Assembly (NCBI GenBank): GCA_037133495.1
Contig: JBAXOA010000003.1
Coordinates: 21,607-85,606, forward strand
Origin: JAAFHB01 sp037133495
GTDB taxonomy: Bacteria > Bacteroidota > Bacteroidia > Bacteroidales > Prolixibacteraceae
Reading direction: 5' to 3'
Length of the DNA: 64,000 nucleotides
This document shows, one piece after another, positions 50,992 to 60,674 of the stretch. Position 1 is the first letter of the stretch; each line of letters starts with the position of its first letter. The notes beneath the pieces are model-generated. The model was not told the origin of the DNA and did no database searches. It saw only the letters and a list, made by a program, of their open reading frames with translations. The translations under genes were made by a program, and so were the position numbers.

Positions 50992-52776
50992 TTACATTCT
51001 TTCAGGGACTTCAATTCCAAGTAACTCAAAACCATTCTTGATTGTTTTACCGATTGTTTTAGCAAGCACCAATCTGAATTTGCGAATTTCTTCATCAGGT
51101 TCATTCATAATCGTAAAATCGTGATAGAACTGATTGAATTCTTTCACAAGTTCGTAAACAAAATTGGCGACCAATGCGGGACTATGATTATCGCCTGCCT
51201 CCTTAATAACATCAGGGAAAGAAGTAAGGATTTTAATTAATGCACCCTCTTTTTCATTGAGTGTTATATCCCCAATTTGTTGCGGCATTACAATTCCTGC
51301 ATCTGCGGCTTTCCGCAAAACGCTTTGAATACGTGCATAAGTATATTGAATGAAAGGCCCGGTATTACCGTTGAAATCGATCGATTCTTCCGGATTGAAA
51401 AGCATTGTCTTTTTAGGATCAACTTTTAAAATAAAATATTTTAATGCACCAAGTGCAATGGTGTGATAGATATTCTCTTTTTCTTCATCGGTGTATCCGT
51501 CCAGCTTTCCTAATTCTTCCGATACTTTACGGGCAACATCGATCATTCCAACTATCAGATCGTCAGCATCTACTACTGTTCCTTCACGCGATTTCATTCT
51601 GCCCTGAGGTAATTCGACCATCCCATATGAGAAATGAAAGAGATCCTTTCCCCATTTGTAACCTAATTTATCAAGCAGGAGCGACAAGACCTGAAAATGA
51701 TAATTCTGCTCATTTCCAACAACATAAATCATGTGGTCGATCGGGAAATCAGCATAACGGATTTTTGCAGTTCCAATATCCTGAGTCATATAAACAGATG
51801 TTCCATCCGATCGGAGAAGGATTTTTTTGTCGAGCCCATCATTTTCAAGATTAGCCCAAACTGAAGTGTCCTCCATTTGTTCGAACACGCCCTCTTTTAC
51901 CCCACGCAATACTTCATCGCGACCAACCGTGTAAGTATTTGATTCGTAGTATATTTTATCAAAATCAACCCCAAGGGTTTTATACGTTTCCTCAAATCCG
52001 GTGTAAACCCAGCTATTCATTTTTTGCCATAGTTCGCGTGTTTCCCGGTCGTTCGCTTCCCATTGGCGAAGCATTTCCCTCGCCTCATTGATAATCGGCG
52101 CTTTTTCCTTCGCTTCATCTTCGCTTAATCCACCAGCAATTAAATCCGCTATTTCGGCTTTATAAAGCTTGTCGAATTTTACATAATATTCACCGACTAA
52201 ATGATCTCCTTTTTTGCCCGACGATTCGGGAGTTTCGCCGTTGCCTGATTTTTTCCACGCGAGCATCGACTTGCAAATATGAATTCCACGGTCGTTTACA
52301 ATATTGGTTTTCACTACTTTATTGCCATTGGCCTTCATGATTTCGCTGATAGAATAACCCAGCAGATTATTGCGGATATGTCCAAGATGAAGCGGTTTAT
52401 TGGTATTGGGTGAAGAGTACTCAATCATCACGAGCTCCGAATTTTCACCTGATGTTTTGAATCCATATTTTTGGTCAGCAACAGCACTGTTGAATTGAGC
52501 AATCCAGTAACTATTGTCAATCACAAGATTGAGAAATCCTTTTACAATATTGAATTCAGAAATTACAGGAATTGAATTGATAAGATAAGCACCTATTTCT
52601 TCAGCTGTCTGTTCGGCCGTTTTCTTCGAAAATCTCAGGAAAGGAAAAACCACGAGTGTTTTATCGCCTGTAAACTCCTTACGTGTAGTCTGAACCTGTA
52701 CCTGTTTTTCATCAACATCATGTCCGTAAAGCTCTTTTATTGCTTCAATTACTTTATTTCTGATTAAAATTTCCAT
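50992..52776 (-). CDS. argS: Arginyl-tRNA synthetase
   Basis: 594 residues from the ATG at 52776 (MEILIRNKVIEAI); a frame beginning at 52851 adds 25 residues that overlap the divergent gene. N-terminal Add-1 domain, HLGH at 130-133, YMTQDIGTA, the KMSKS-equivalent GRMKSREGT and an anticodon-binding DALR domain at the end. Charges tRNA-Arg. Class I synthetase, single gene. Confidence 0.97.
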   Translation of the reverse strand: MEILIRNKVIEAIKELYGHDVDEKQVQVQTTRKEFTGDKTLVVFPFLRFSKKTAEQTAEEIGAYLINSIPVISEFNIVKGFLNLVIDNSYWIAQFNSAVADQKYGFKTSGENSELVMIEYSSPNTNKPLHLGHIRNNLLGYSISEIMKANGNKVVKTNIVNDRGIHICKSMLAWKKSGNGETPESSGKKGDHLVGEYYVKFDKLYKAEIADLIAGGLSEDEAKEKAPIINEAREMLRQWEANDRETRELWQKMNSWVYTGFEETYKTLGVDFDKIYYESNTYTVGRDEVLRGVKEGVFEQMEDTSVWANLENDGLDKKILLRSDGTSVYMTQDIGTAKIRYADFPIDHMIYVVGNEQNYHFQVLSLLLDKLGYKWGKDLFHFSYGMVELPQGRMKSREGTVVDADDLIVGMIDVARKVSEELGKLDGYTDEEKENIYHTIALGALKYFILKVDPKKTMLFNPEESIDFNGNTGPFIQYTYARIQSVLRKAADAGIVMPQQIGDITLNEKEGALIKILTSFPDVIKEAGDNHSPALVANFVYELVKEFNQFYHDFTIMNEPDEEIRKFRLVLAKTIGKTIKNGFELLGIEVPERM

Positions 52777-52836
52777 TACTTTTGTATTGTCATTTTGAGA
52801 GCGCAAATATAGAAAAATAGTCCCTATTTTTTTGCG

Positions 52837-53223
52837 ATGCTTAATCTCCATATGTTTAACAAAGAAAATATGCCAAAGAGTACAATCGCCGGTCAGGAGG
52901 ATCAGATAAATCAGATTATTGAACGAATTTGTGAAATTGCCGGAAAATCACTGCCGATCGGAGATACTATCGGAATGATCGGCAGGGTGATTCATATGAG
53001 AGAAATTGGTGCTGACGAAGTTACTGTACGGAAGCAGATTTCAGGTGTCACAGGAATTGGTTTTAATGATCTTCGTATTGATGAAATTATTTTTGAAATC
53101 GAAGAGCAACCCACACAGAATACTTATCTGCCCTTCAACAACACTCAGTTCGCAGCTTTAAAATTAAAATTGGATCAGGAGAGGGGAAAGGATGAATTAT
53201 GTCCGTCAGAGGGGAAAGGATGA
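52837..53223 (+). CDS. Hypothetical protein with a repeat-altered C-terminus
   Basis: Up to 128 residues; later starts at 52852 or 52870 (MPKSTIAGQ) are equally likely. The body (QINQIIERICEIAGKSLPIGDTIGMIGRVIHMREIGADEVTVRKQI) is helical, soluble and unrecognised. The last residues are encoded by a 28-base tandem duplication at 53182-53237, so the original C-terminus was probably shorter or different. Divergent from argS with a 60-base gap. Confidence 0.65.
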   Translation: MLNLHMFNKENMPKSTIAGQEDQINQIIERICEIAGKSLPIGDTIGMIGRVIHMREIGADEVTVRKQISGVTGIGFNDLRIDEIIFEIEEQPTQNTYLPFNNTQFAALKLKLDQERGKDELCPSEGKG

Positions 53224-53237
53224 ATTATGTCCGTCAG
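53182..53237 (+). repeat. 28-base perfect tandem duplication at the 3' end of the hypothetical gene
   Basis: The unit aggggaaaggatgaattatg tccgtcag is present twice in a row without difference. The unit is not a multiple of three and it changes the frame, so the stop at 53221-53223 falls inside the second copy. Confidence 0.9.
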
Positions 53238-53274
53238 CTGAAGGAAGGAATTACGAATTGTGAATTATTAGTGT

Positions 53275-54516
53275 TCAATGATTTTTATTATTGATTATCC
53301 TGACATAAGCCCCAAAGGTGCTGCCCGGCGACAAAGGCGTTAGCGGCAGAAATCCCCTGATAATTTTTCCATTATTTATGATCAGAGGTTCACTGATTTT
53401 CATCGCCTCACAGAAGCTGGCGAACTCTCCCTCTCTGGAATGCATCATCCTAAATTCTCCGGTCGATTGGTCTGCGAGGTGATTTCGTAAAGCAAGTGCG
53501 ATGGCTCCCATCGTAAACCGGCAATTGATTTCCAGACAGGGATGAATTTTAAATTTCCCGTCTGATGATTTCCAAATGAGTACATCAACGCCAATCCATC
53601 CGTAATAATCTGTTGAATAGCTGCTTGCAGTTAGTGCCTTGGTAAGGTACTGTTCCGTTTTAGTGAGGTTCTCCTTTAAAAAAACGTGTAATTCGGGCGC
53701 TAGTTGAGCAGGAAGTTCCTGAATATTATTCCCGATATATCGGCCCATGTGATCTGTTGAAAAAGAGGTCATTCCTAGATATTCGATTACCCCGTCTCCG
53801 GACGAATAGAACTGAAACGAAAGATCCATTACTTTTTCATGCCATGGACCTGCAACAACATATTCCTGCTGTTTTAAAAAGCCGGCAATCACTTGTTTGT
53901 TTGTCTGATTGTATTCTTGTGGCCGCAGAATCTGCAATCCACGTCCTGAGCTGCTCCAGGGAGCCTTCACAACCACTTTTGACCACTTTTGCTGAAGTGC
54001 GGTAATCTGATCGTGACTTTTGCAGATTTGCGGTAAGTCGTTTAACGATAAAAATTCATTCGAAGATTGGGCAGCAATAATATTCTCAAGAATCGTCAGC
54101 GCAGATTTCCGACTGTAAAGCTCGCGGTGAATTTCACGCCATTCGGCAATAGGAGAACGTAAAAATTTTGTGCAGCACCCCGACTTTAAAGGAGATATTT
54201 GTTTGTGGGTAGCAGGACTCCATCCCCAGGGAAACAGAAAACCCTTCTGTTCAGACACAAATTGTTCGTCTGACAAGGAAGATTCTGTCGTGCGGTAATT
54301 GGGAAGAGCGAACCCGGCGGCTTCCAATTGATCAATAAACTGTTGAGGAGGAACATGGTCAACCAGAACAATATCTCCAGTGCGCGCAAGGATTCCTGGT
54401 AATGTGCCGAGCTCATTCTCAAATCTCCGTAACTGCGCAGATGCCATGAAATTTGTCGATCCGTTAGCAACAGCCAGCTCGCAGGTAGGATTGAACAGGT
54501 AGATATCCGGTTTCAT
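53275..54516 (-). CDS. ATP-grasp-like protein of unknown substrate
   Basis: 413 residues, cytoplasmic. The centre and end resemble an ATP-grasp fold: KVVVKAPWSSSGRGL (phosphate/ATP-binding loop, about 180-195), QEYVVAGPWHE, GWIGVDVLIW and EINCRFTMGAIAL (metal-ligand Glu/Asn, about 345). The N-terminal 150 residues (MKPDIYLFNPTCELAVANGS) are specific to a family I know only from Bacteroidota hypothetical proteins. It probably ligates a carboxylate to an amine; no partner gene tells which. Single gene. Confidence 0.72.
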   Translation of the reverse strand: MKPDIYLFNPTCELAVANGSTNFMASAQLRRFENELGTLPGILARTGDIVLVDHVPPQQFIDQLEAAGFALPNYRTTESSLSDEQFVSEQKGFLFPWGWSPATHKQISPLKSGCCTKFLRSPIAEWREIHRELYSRKSALTILENIIAAQSSNEFLSLNDLPQICKSHDQITALQQKWSKVVVKAPWSSSGRGLQILRPQEYNQTNKQVIAGFLKQQEYVVAGPWHEKVMDLSFQFYSSGDGVIEYLGMTSFSTDHMGRYIGNNIQELPAQLAPELHVFLKENLTKTEQYLTKALTASSYSTDYYGWIGVDVLIWKSSDGKFKIHPCLEINCRFTMGAIALALRNHLADQSTGEFRMMHSREGEFASFCEAMKISEPLIINNGKIIRGFLPLTPLSPGSTFGAYVRIINNKNH

Positions 54517-54703
54517 CAGAAGATAATTTGCTTTTTAATTGCCTGATGGAACACCTGGGTTATCTTCATTCGTATTTGCGAAGCGCTCAATCATGGGTGT
54601 TTCATAGTGCAAAAATATCTCAATCTGATCAGTACTCACAGATAATCGCCTAAAATATATTTATCTTGTGCCCAAATTGTAAATGATAATTTAATAATAA
54701 AGG

Positions 54704-55222
54704 ATGAAAACTTCAAAATACCTGATATGTAATGACATAATGGCTCCGGAAGGTCAGCCCGAAGAATTTATTCTTCATAATCACCATCCAAGATTTTTAG
54801 CTAAAGTAGAAGAACTGGATTTTGAGGAGTTGGAAGACCGTCCCGAAAAACCATTTGCAGATATTCTTTATGTGAATGGAAGTGGCGCGATGATGATTTA
54901 CCGGCTTACCGTAACTGAGTTTTATGAGCGCGCCGAGGAAGAAGATGTGCTGGATGAACTTTTTCCTGCACGCGATTATTATACCCAATATCTTCAGGAC
55001 ATTGAAGGTGAAGAGGGTGGGAAAGAGGGTTTCCCGGTCAAGGATTTCAGCCCCGAACTCCCCGGACTGAAAATTTTACGATCCTCTGTGAACTGGACGG
55101 TTATCTATAATGGTGTAATCGCTGAATTTACTACCGAGGAAGATATGGACGAATTCCTTGAGCAAGATTTGAATATTGAACCCGAATTGCTCGACAAGGG
55201 AGTGATCAATGAGTTCGAATAG
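54704..55222 (+). CDS. Hypothetical acidic protein
   Basis: 172 residues, strongly acidic (many Glu/Asp; for example FEELEDRPEKPF and GEEGGKEGF), no signal peptide or membrane helix. It begins KTSKYLICNDIMAPEGQPEEFILHNHHPRF and ends with a second short repeat-like half (ILRSSVNWTVIYNGVIAEFTTEEDMDEF). Single gene; family not recognised, though it reads like a conserved cytoplasmic Bacteroidota protein. Confidence 0.75.
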   Translation: MKTSKYLICNDIMAPEGQPEEFILHNHHPRFLAKVEELDFEELEDRPEKPFADILYVNGSGAMMIYRLTVTEFYERAEEEDVLDELFPARDYYTQYLQDIEGEEGGKEGFPVKDFSPELPGLKILRSSVNWTVIYNGVIAEFTTEEDMDEFLEQDLNIEPELLDKGVINEFE

Positions 55223-55283
55223 AGCACAGGATCTTAAATAATTATCAATTAATAATGTTCAATTTGATTTTCACAATTTGGAT

Positions 55284-56171
55284 TCATTGTGCCATTTTTT
55301 TCAGGTAAAAATGGTACAATGGGAAACCCAGTACTGAAATCAGGATAATAGTGGTTCCTAAATAGAAACCTCCGGTCATGTGTTCGGTCTCTCCAAATAA
55401 AAAGTACGCCATCACAATACCATAAACAGGTTCAAGATTGATCGTTAATGCGACAATATAGGCAGATAAATGCTTCATGATATCTACCTGAACGGCAAAG
55501 GCATAGGCAGTGCATACAATTCCCAGCAACAACAGATAAATGAAATCGACAGTTGACGGAAGCGAAAAGGAAGCAGTACCATCACCGGAAAGGAGCATGT
55601 AAATTGTGATAAAGGAAAGACCTCCAATCATTTCGTAAAAACTGATAACCGAAGCTTTGTGGTGTGCAACCATTTTTTTGTTGATCACGGAAAAAAGTCC
55701 GGCGAGAAAAGCAGCGCTGAGGGCAACGATTACACCAATGAAATATCTGGTTTCGAACCTGAAAATCAAGTATAAACCAGCTATAATAAAGAGTCCGACA
55801 ATTACTTCGATTGAATTGATGCGCTTACGGAAGAAAAACGGTTCCAGCAGACTTGTAAAAAGGGTGCTCGTGGCCAGGCATCCCAGTGCAACAGAAACAT
55901 TCGCGATTTTTATAGCGCCAAAAAAGGCAATCCAATGAAGAGCGACTATGATTCCGATTCCAAATAACTTGAAAAATTCTTTTCGGCTGACGGATATTGA
56001 TGTTTTTTTCCAAACCAGAAAAATGTAAAATGCAATTACCGCAATTAACATCCGATACCAGACTAACTGGATTGCAGACAGGGTAATTAACTTCCCTAAG
56101 ATGGCGGTAAAACCATATATTAAAACGATCAAATGAAGCTTAAGATGACTGGTGAGCAAAAGATTTTTCAA
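55284..56171 (-). CDS. EamA/DMT-superfamily transporter
   Basis: 295 residues, ten membrane helices in two EamA halves (about 1-135 and 145-290). LVWYRMLIAVIAFYIFLVWKK and LEPVYGIVMAYFLFGE are typical of drug/metabolite exporters in this family. Substrate cannot be told. Single gene, with the convergent hypothetical gene at 54704 ending 61 bases away and divergent from the M3 peptidase gene. Confidence 0.9.
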   Translation of the reverse strand: MKNLLLTSHLKLHLIVLIYGFTAILGKLITLSAIQLVWYRMLIAVIAFYIFLVWKKTSISVSRKEFFKLFGIGIIVALHWIAFFGAIKIANVSVALGCLATSTLFTSLLEPFFFRKRINSIEVIVGLFIIAGLYLIFRFETRYFIGVIVALSAAFLAGLFSVINKKMVAHHKASVISFYEMIGGLSFITIYMLLSGDGTASFSLPSTVDFIYLLLLGIVCTAYAFAVQVDIMKHLSAYIVALTINLEPVYGIVMAYFLFGETEHMTGGFYLGTTIILISVLGFPLYHFYLKKMAQ

Positions 56172-56310
56172 ATCGCAAAATTTTGGTGCTAAGATAGTCG
56201 TTGCTTTTCAATTGCAAGAAAAGGAGGGTGATTAAGATTCAGAAAGTTCATAAAATTGAATTACTGAAATAAGTCATAATTTTCAAATAGACAAGTCTGA
56301 CTAGTTTTTG

Positions 56311-56318
56311 TAAATTTG
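56311..56318 (+). promoter_or_regulatory. -7 element candidate (TAAATTTG) of the M3 peptidase gene
   Basis: A perfect TAnnTTTG match 30 bases before the start at 56349. Confidence 0.4.
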
Positions 56319-56348
56319 CGCTGATATTCTGATTGTACATTAAACACT

Positions 56349-58475
56349 GTGAACGTGAAAAAATTAGTTATTTCCCTGGCTGTCATTTGTTTATTGGCAT
56401 CCTGTGTTCAACAAGAGAAAAAATCCACTGAGATGAATCCATTTTTTGAAGCTTATAATACCCCTTTCGAAGTTCCTCCGTTCGATAGGATTTTGAATAA
56501 ACATTATCTACCTGCCTTTGAGGAAGGGATCAAACAGCATAATGCAGAAATAAAAAATATTTGTGAGACGGATCAGGCGCCCGATTTTGCCAATACTATT
56601 GAAGCGCTGGATTACAGTGGATCGTTGCTCACCCGTGTCAATCATGTTTTTTCCAATCTTAAGGAGGCTGTGACGAATGATTCACTGCAGCTAATTGCCC
56701 GGACGGTAGCGCCTTTGTTGTCACAACATAGTGATGCTGTAAATTTGAACGAGCGGCTCTTTGCCAGGGTAAAGGCCGTTTATGATCAGAAAAACTCATT
56801 GAATCTTACTCAGGAGCAATCAAAATTGCTCAGTGATACTTATAAACATTTCGTCAGGGGTGGTGCAAATCTCCCGGCCGACAAGAAAGAGCAGTTGAAA
56901 AAAGTTAATGAAGAACTTTCGTTGCTCGATCTTAAATTTGGTGATAATATGCTCGCCGAGACCAATGCTTTTTTGCTTGTAACTGATAAAAAGGAAGATC
57001 TGGCAGGATTACCTGAATCAGTAATCGCTGGAGCGGCAGATGAAGCCAAAGCTCACAAAATGGAAGGAAAGTGGGTATTTACTCTTCAGAAAACCAGTTG
57101 GATTCCTTTCGTTACGTATGCTGAAAATCGTGGTTTACGTGAGAAAATTTACAAGGCAATGTACAATCGCGGTAATAATGGAAATGACCACGATAACAAG
57201 GCTGTGATCAGTAAAATTGTCAATCTTCGCCTTCAGAAGGCAAATATAATGGGTTTCGAAAGCTGGTCGGCATTTGTTCTTGATGATTGCATGGCTAAAA
57301 CTTCCGAAAATGTGTATGCTTTGCTTCATAAAGTTTGGACTCCTGCTATCAAAAGAGCTAAAGAAGAGGCTCAGGATATGCAAACTATGATCGCCAAAGA
57401 GGGGGGTAAATTTAAACTCGAAAGTTGGGATTGGTGGTATTACTCTGAAAAGGTAAGAAAAGCGAAATACGACCTTGATGAAGAGCAGATTCGTCCATAC
57501 TTTGAATTGAACAATGTTCGTGACGGGGCTTTTGCCGTTGCAAATAAGCTTTATGGGCTTACTTTTAGCCGCCTGAAAAATATGCCTGTTTTCCATCCGG
57601 AATGTGAGGTTTATGAGGTGAAGGATGGTGACGGATCCGAAATCGGTATTCTTTACATGGACTTCTTTCCCCGTGCAACAAAAAAAGGGGGAGCATGGAT
57701 GACCAATTATCGTGAACAATACACCAGTAAGGATGGGAAAAATATTCGTCCTGTTATTTCAGTAACCGGTAATTTCTCTAAACCAACAGGAGACAAACCA
57801 GCTTTGTTGAGCTTCGATGAAGTGGAAACGCTCTTTCATGAATTTGGTCATGCGCTTCATGGTCTGCTTTCACAATGTCATTATCAGGGATTGGCCGGGA
57901 CCAATGTAGCACGCGATTTTGTTGAACTTCCTTCGCAGGTGATGGAGCATTGGGCATCGGAGCCGGAAGTACTTAAAATCTACGCTAAGCAATACAAAAC
58001 CGGCGAGGTTATTCCTCAGGCTCTGGTTGATAAGATTGTGAAATCCAGTAAGTTTAATCAGGGATTTGCAACTACTGAGTACCTGGCTGCAGCAATTCTG
58101 GATATGGATTATCACACAATTACCAAAGGAGGTGACATTGATGTTGAACAGTTTGAAAAGTCATCAATGGAAAAAGCCGGATTGATTTCTGAAATAATTC
58201 CACGTTACCGATCAACCTATTTTGCGCATACTTTTTCGGGCAACGGCGAATATTCGAGCGGTTATTACAGCTATATTTGGGCTCAGGTACTTGACTGTGA
58301 CGCTTTCCAGGCTTTCAAAGAAGCCGGCAGTATATTTGATCAGAAGGTTGCCAAATCGTTTCGCGCCAATGTTTTGGAACGTGGCGGAACTGATGATGCG
58401 ATGAAATTATACCTGAACTTCAGGGGAAAGCAGCCGGGTATAGAACCGCTTCTTAAAAACAGAGGGCTGAATTAA
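56349..58475 (+). CDS. M3-family metallopeptidase (Dcp/oligopeptidase A-like) lipoprotein
   Basis: 708 residues from a GTG start at 56349 (a second GTG at 56355 is possible). A lipoprotein signal ends LLASC, so the enzyme is anchored in the envelope. The zinc site is HEFGH at 497-501 (LFHEFGHALHG), with the third ligand Glu downstream in FVELPSQVMEHW. It should cut short peptides or C-terminal dipeptides in the periplasm. Its length fits peptidyl-dipeptidase Dcp. Single gene. Confidence 0.94.
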   Translation: MNVKKLVISLAVICLLASCVQQEKKSTEMNPFFEAYNTPFEVPPFDRILNKHYLPAFEEGIKQHNAEIKNICETDQAPDFANTIEALDYSGSLLTRVNHVFSNLKEAVTNDSLQLIARTVAPLLSQHSDAVNLNERLFARVKAVYDQKNSLNLTQEQSKLLSDTYKHFVRGGANLPADKKEQLKKVNEELSLLDLKFGDNMLAETNAFLLVTDKKEDLAGLPESVIAGAADEAKAHKMEGKWVFTLQKTSWIPFVTYAENRGLREKIYKAMYNRGNNGNDHDNKAVISKIVNLRLQKANIMGFESWSAFVLDDCMAKTSENVYALLHKVWTPAIKRAKEEAQDMQTMIAKEGGKFKLESWDWWYYSEKVRKAKYDLDEEQIRPYFELNNVRDGAFAVANKLYGLTFSRLKNMPVFHPECEVYEVKDGDGSEIGILYMDFFPRATKKGGAWMTNYREQYTSKDGKNIRPVISVTGNFSKPTGDKPALLSFDEVETLFHEFGHALHGLLSQCHYQGLAGTNVARDFVELPSQVMEHWASEPEVLKIYAKQYKTGEVIPQALVDKIVKSSKFNQGFATTEYLAAAILDMDYHTITKGGDIDVEQFEKSSMEKAGLISEIIPRYRSTYFAHTFSGNGEYSSGYYSYIWAQVLDCDAFQAFKEAGSIFDQKVAKSFRANVLERGGTDDAMKLYLNFRGKQPGIEPLLKNRGLN

Positions 58476-58649
58476 AAAGACTCAAGGGAATTAATTAAAT
58501 ATCAGTCTGTTGGATTGATTGCGACTCATGATCTTGTCTTTGGCGATCTGATTAATAATTATCGGAAGGTATTTGCCAAAATTTGAATGCCACGTTTCTG
58601 ATGAAAAAAATGAGAATCCTTATTGAATAATCTATTTTGAAATACACTA

Positions 58650-59381
58650 ATGGAATCGATTTGGAAGGAAAGTTTTGAGATTAAATCGTATCATGTTGAT
58701 TTTCAGCAAACGCTTAAGCCTTCATCTTTTATGCAGTTTTTTCAGGAGGTTGCTTCCAATCATGCTGCAACGCTTGGAGCCGGTTATGATACTTTGATGG
58801 CCAGAGAATTATTTTGGGCTCTGTCGCGTTTAAAAGTCGAAATTATCAGAATGCCGCGTTGGGGTGAATCCATATTAATTGAGACCTGGCCGTGCGGAGC
58901 AGAAGGACTATTTTTTCGGCGCGACTTTATTGTATTTGATAAAAATCAGGAGGTGATCATCCGTGGAGTATCGGGGTGGTTATTGCTTGCTGCCTCCACA
59001 CTGCGGCCTCAAAGACCTGCACAAATTGGCATCACCTTGCCTTTAAACGAGGGAAAACGGTCTTTGGAATATTTCCCTGAAAGAATAACAGCCCGAACGG
59101 AATTGGTCGCCTTTCGTAAAACAGTTGCCTACAATGAAATAGATCAGAATCTACATGTTAATAATACCCGATACCTCGATTGGGCAACGGATTGTTTTCA
59201 AATGAAACATTATCAGCAATATACTTTGCGGGGATTTACACTCGAATTCATGTCTGAAACACATTGGGGCGACGAGATTGAGCTAAGAATTGGAAGTGTC
59301 GGATTGACGTCCAATATCGAAGCTTTTGAACTTTCATCCTGCACCACGCTGTTTAAAGCTATTCTTGACTGGAAATCTTAA
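58650..59381 (+). CDS. Acyl-ACP thioesterase
   Basis: 243 residues, two hotdog domains. The first begins ESFEIKSYHVDFQQTLKPSSFMQFFQEVA and contains RMPRWGESILIETWP; the second has the NEIDQNLHVNNTRYLDW catalytic segment (Asn/His). This is the bacterial FatA-like family that releases fatty acids from acyl carrier protein. Cytoplasmic. Single gene. Chain length specificity cannot be read. Confidence 0.92.
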   Translation: MESIWKESFEIKSYHVDFQQTLKPSSFMQFFQEVASNHAATLGAGYDTLMARELFWALSRLKVEIIRMPRWGESILIETWPCGAEGLFFRRDFIVFDKNQEVIIRGVSGWLLLAASTLRPQRPAQIGITLPLNEGKRSLEYFPERITARTELVAFRKTVAYNEIDQNLHVNNTRYLDWATDCFQMKHYQQYTLRGFTLEFMSETHWGDEIELRIGSVGLTSNIEAFELSSCTTLFKAILDWKS

Positions 59382-59515
59382 ATTTTTTTATTTCTCCGGT
59401 AGGGTAAAACGTTTGTTTGACGGTAAACAATCAAAAGCAGCTTAATCCATTCTTTTTTAGGTAATCAGTTGGAGATAAGTTGAGCTATTGTAAACTTCAA
59501 TAAAAACGATTTATT

Positions 59516-60550
59516 TTGAAAGATCTGTCTATTATAACCGTCAATTATCGAAGTTGGGACAAGCTTGCCCAATGTCTCGATTCCTTAGCTGCAATCACCG
59601 AATCCTATTTTACTTTTGAGGTAATTGTAGTTGATAATGCCTCAAACGATGGCAAATTAAGCAATTTCAAACAGCTTTATCCTCAGTTTAACTTTATCCT
59701 GAACGAAGGTAATTATGGGTTTGCAAATGGAAATAACCGGGGTGCAGCCGCAGCCCGAGGTAAATACCTGTTGTTTTTAAATCCAGACGCTATTATTTCC
59801 GAAAAGGCGCTGCTTGCTATGCACGATCAGGCAAAAGTTAGCCGGGCGAATTCAATTATTTCGTGCCGGCAAATCAGGGAAAATGGTGCTGAAGATAAAC
59901 CTTACGGATCATTTCCATCGCCGCTTACACTCACAGGATGGACCAGAGCTTTGGCAAAACTATTGAATTTAAATTCAAAGATCCGGCAAAATGAACGCCT
60001 GGTTTTTCCTGATTGGGTTTCAGGTTCTGTTGTTATGATGAGTTATACCAGCTTTAATACCATTGGAAAATGGAATGAAAGTTTCTGGATGTATTACGAA
60101 GATGTAGATTTGTGCCAAAGAGCAAGAGCATTAGGAGGTGCAGTTATTCTTCTGAAAAGCGTTGCAGTAATTCATAAACATGGAGGTTCTTCACGAGTCG
60201 ACAATGAAACGACTGCATTAACCAAAGCAGAAGTCAATATTTCCCGCCATGCCTATCTTTCTTTGCATGAAAAGGGGCTGAAGAATATATTCATGCAACT
60301 ATTTTTGATGATCGACAATATGCTCTTCGGATTGCTGACAGCTATTCCCGGATTGTTTCTTTTTTTCAATAAACGTTTGAATACAAGTGCAAGAGTTTAT
60401 TTTAAAATGATGAATTACTATTTAAGTTCATTAGCCAATTATACATGGATTAGTCCAAGATCAGTATTACACCCGGGAAATGTTGTATTTGAAAAGAGAC
60501 CGGAGAATGAATTTATTCAGATGAATGAAAACAATGCTCAGAGAGCTTGA
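59516..60550 (+). CDS. Family 2 glycosyltransferase
   Basis: 344 residues from a TTG start at 59516. GT-A fold of family 2 (rhamnosyltransferase-like): LSIITVNYRSWDKL, VVDNASNDG, GFANGNNRGAAAARGKYLLFLNPDA (DxD-like NPDA), and WMYYEDVDLCQRARALG with the catalytic acidic pair. A hydrophobic segment near 262-290 may attach it to the membrane. Likely adds a sugar to a surface glycan; no other glycan gene is next to it. Followed by AT-rich repeats at 60555-60600. Confidence 0.92.
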   Translation: MKDLSIITVNYRSWDKLAQCLDSLAAITESYFTFEVIVVDNASNDGKLSNFKQLYPQFNFILNEGNYGFANGNNRGAAAARGKYLLFLNPDAIISEKALLAMHDQAKVSRANSIISCRQIRENGAEDKPYGSFPSPLTLTGWTRALAKLLNLNSKIRQNERLVFPDWVSGSVVMMSYTSFNTIGKWNESFWMYYEDVDLCQRARALGGAVILLKSVAVIHKHGGSSRVDNETTALTKAEVNISRHAYLSLHEKGLKNIFMQLFLMIDNMLFGLLTAIPGLFLFFNKRLNTSARVYFKMMNYYLSSLANYTWISPRSVLHPGNVVFEKRPENEFIQMNENNAQRA

Positions 60551-60554
60551 TGAT

Positions 60555-60600
60555 TAATGTTCAATTATCAATTATCAAGGTTCAATTATCAATGTTCAAT
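60555..60600. repeat. Short AT-rich repeat (ttcaattatcaa units)
   Basis: Four partial copies of ttcaattatcaa/ttcaat stand close together after the glycosyltransferase gene. Similar strings occur near 55245. Non-coding. Confidence 0.6.
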
Positions 60601-60674
60601 TTAAAGTGGTTTTTCCAGTAGATAATAAACAGATATCTCGTTAAATAATTATGAAAATACTAAAATCAAGAAAA

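Noticed and set aside
57135..57719. Minus-strand frame of 194 codons opposite the M3 peptidase gene
   Set aside because: Antisense shadow of a well-supported coding region; composition is Phe/Ile/Ser-rich without family signals.
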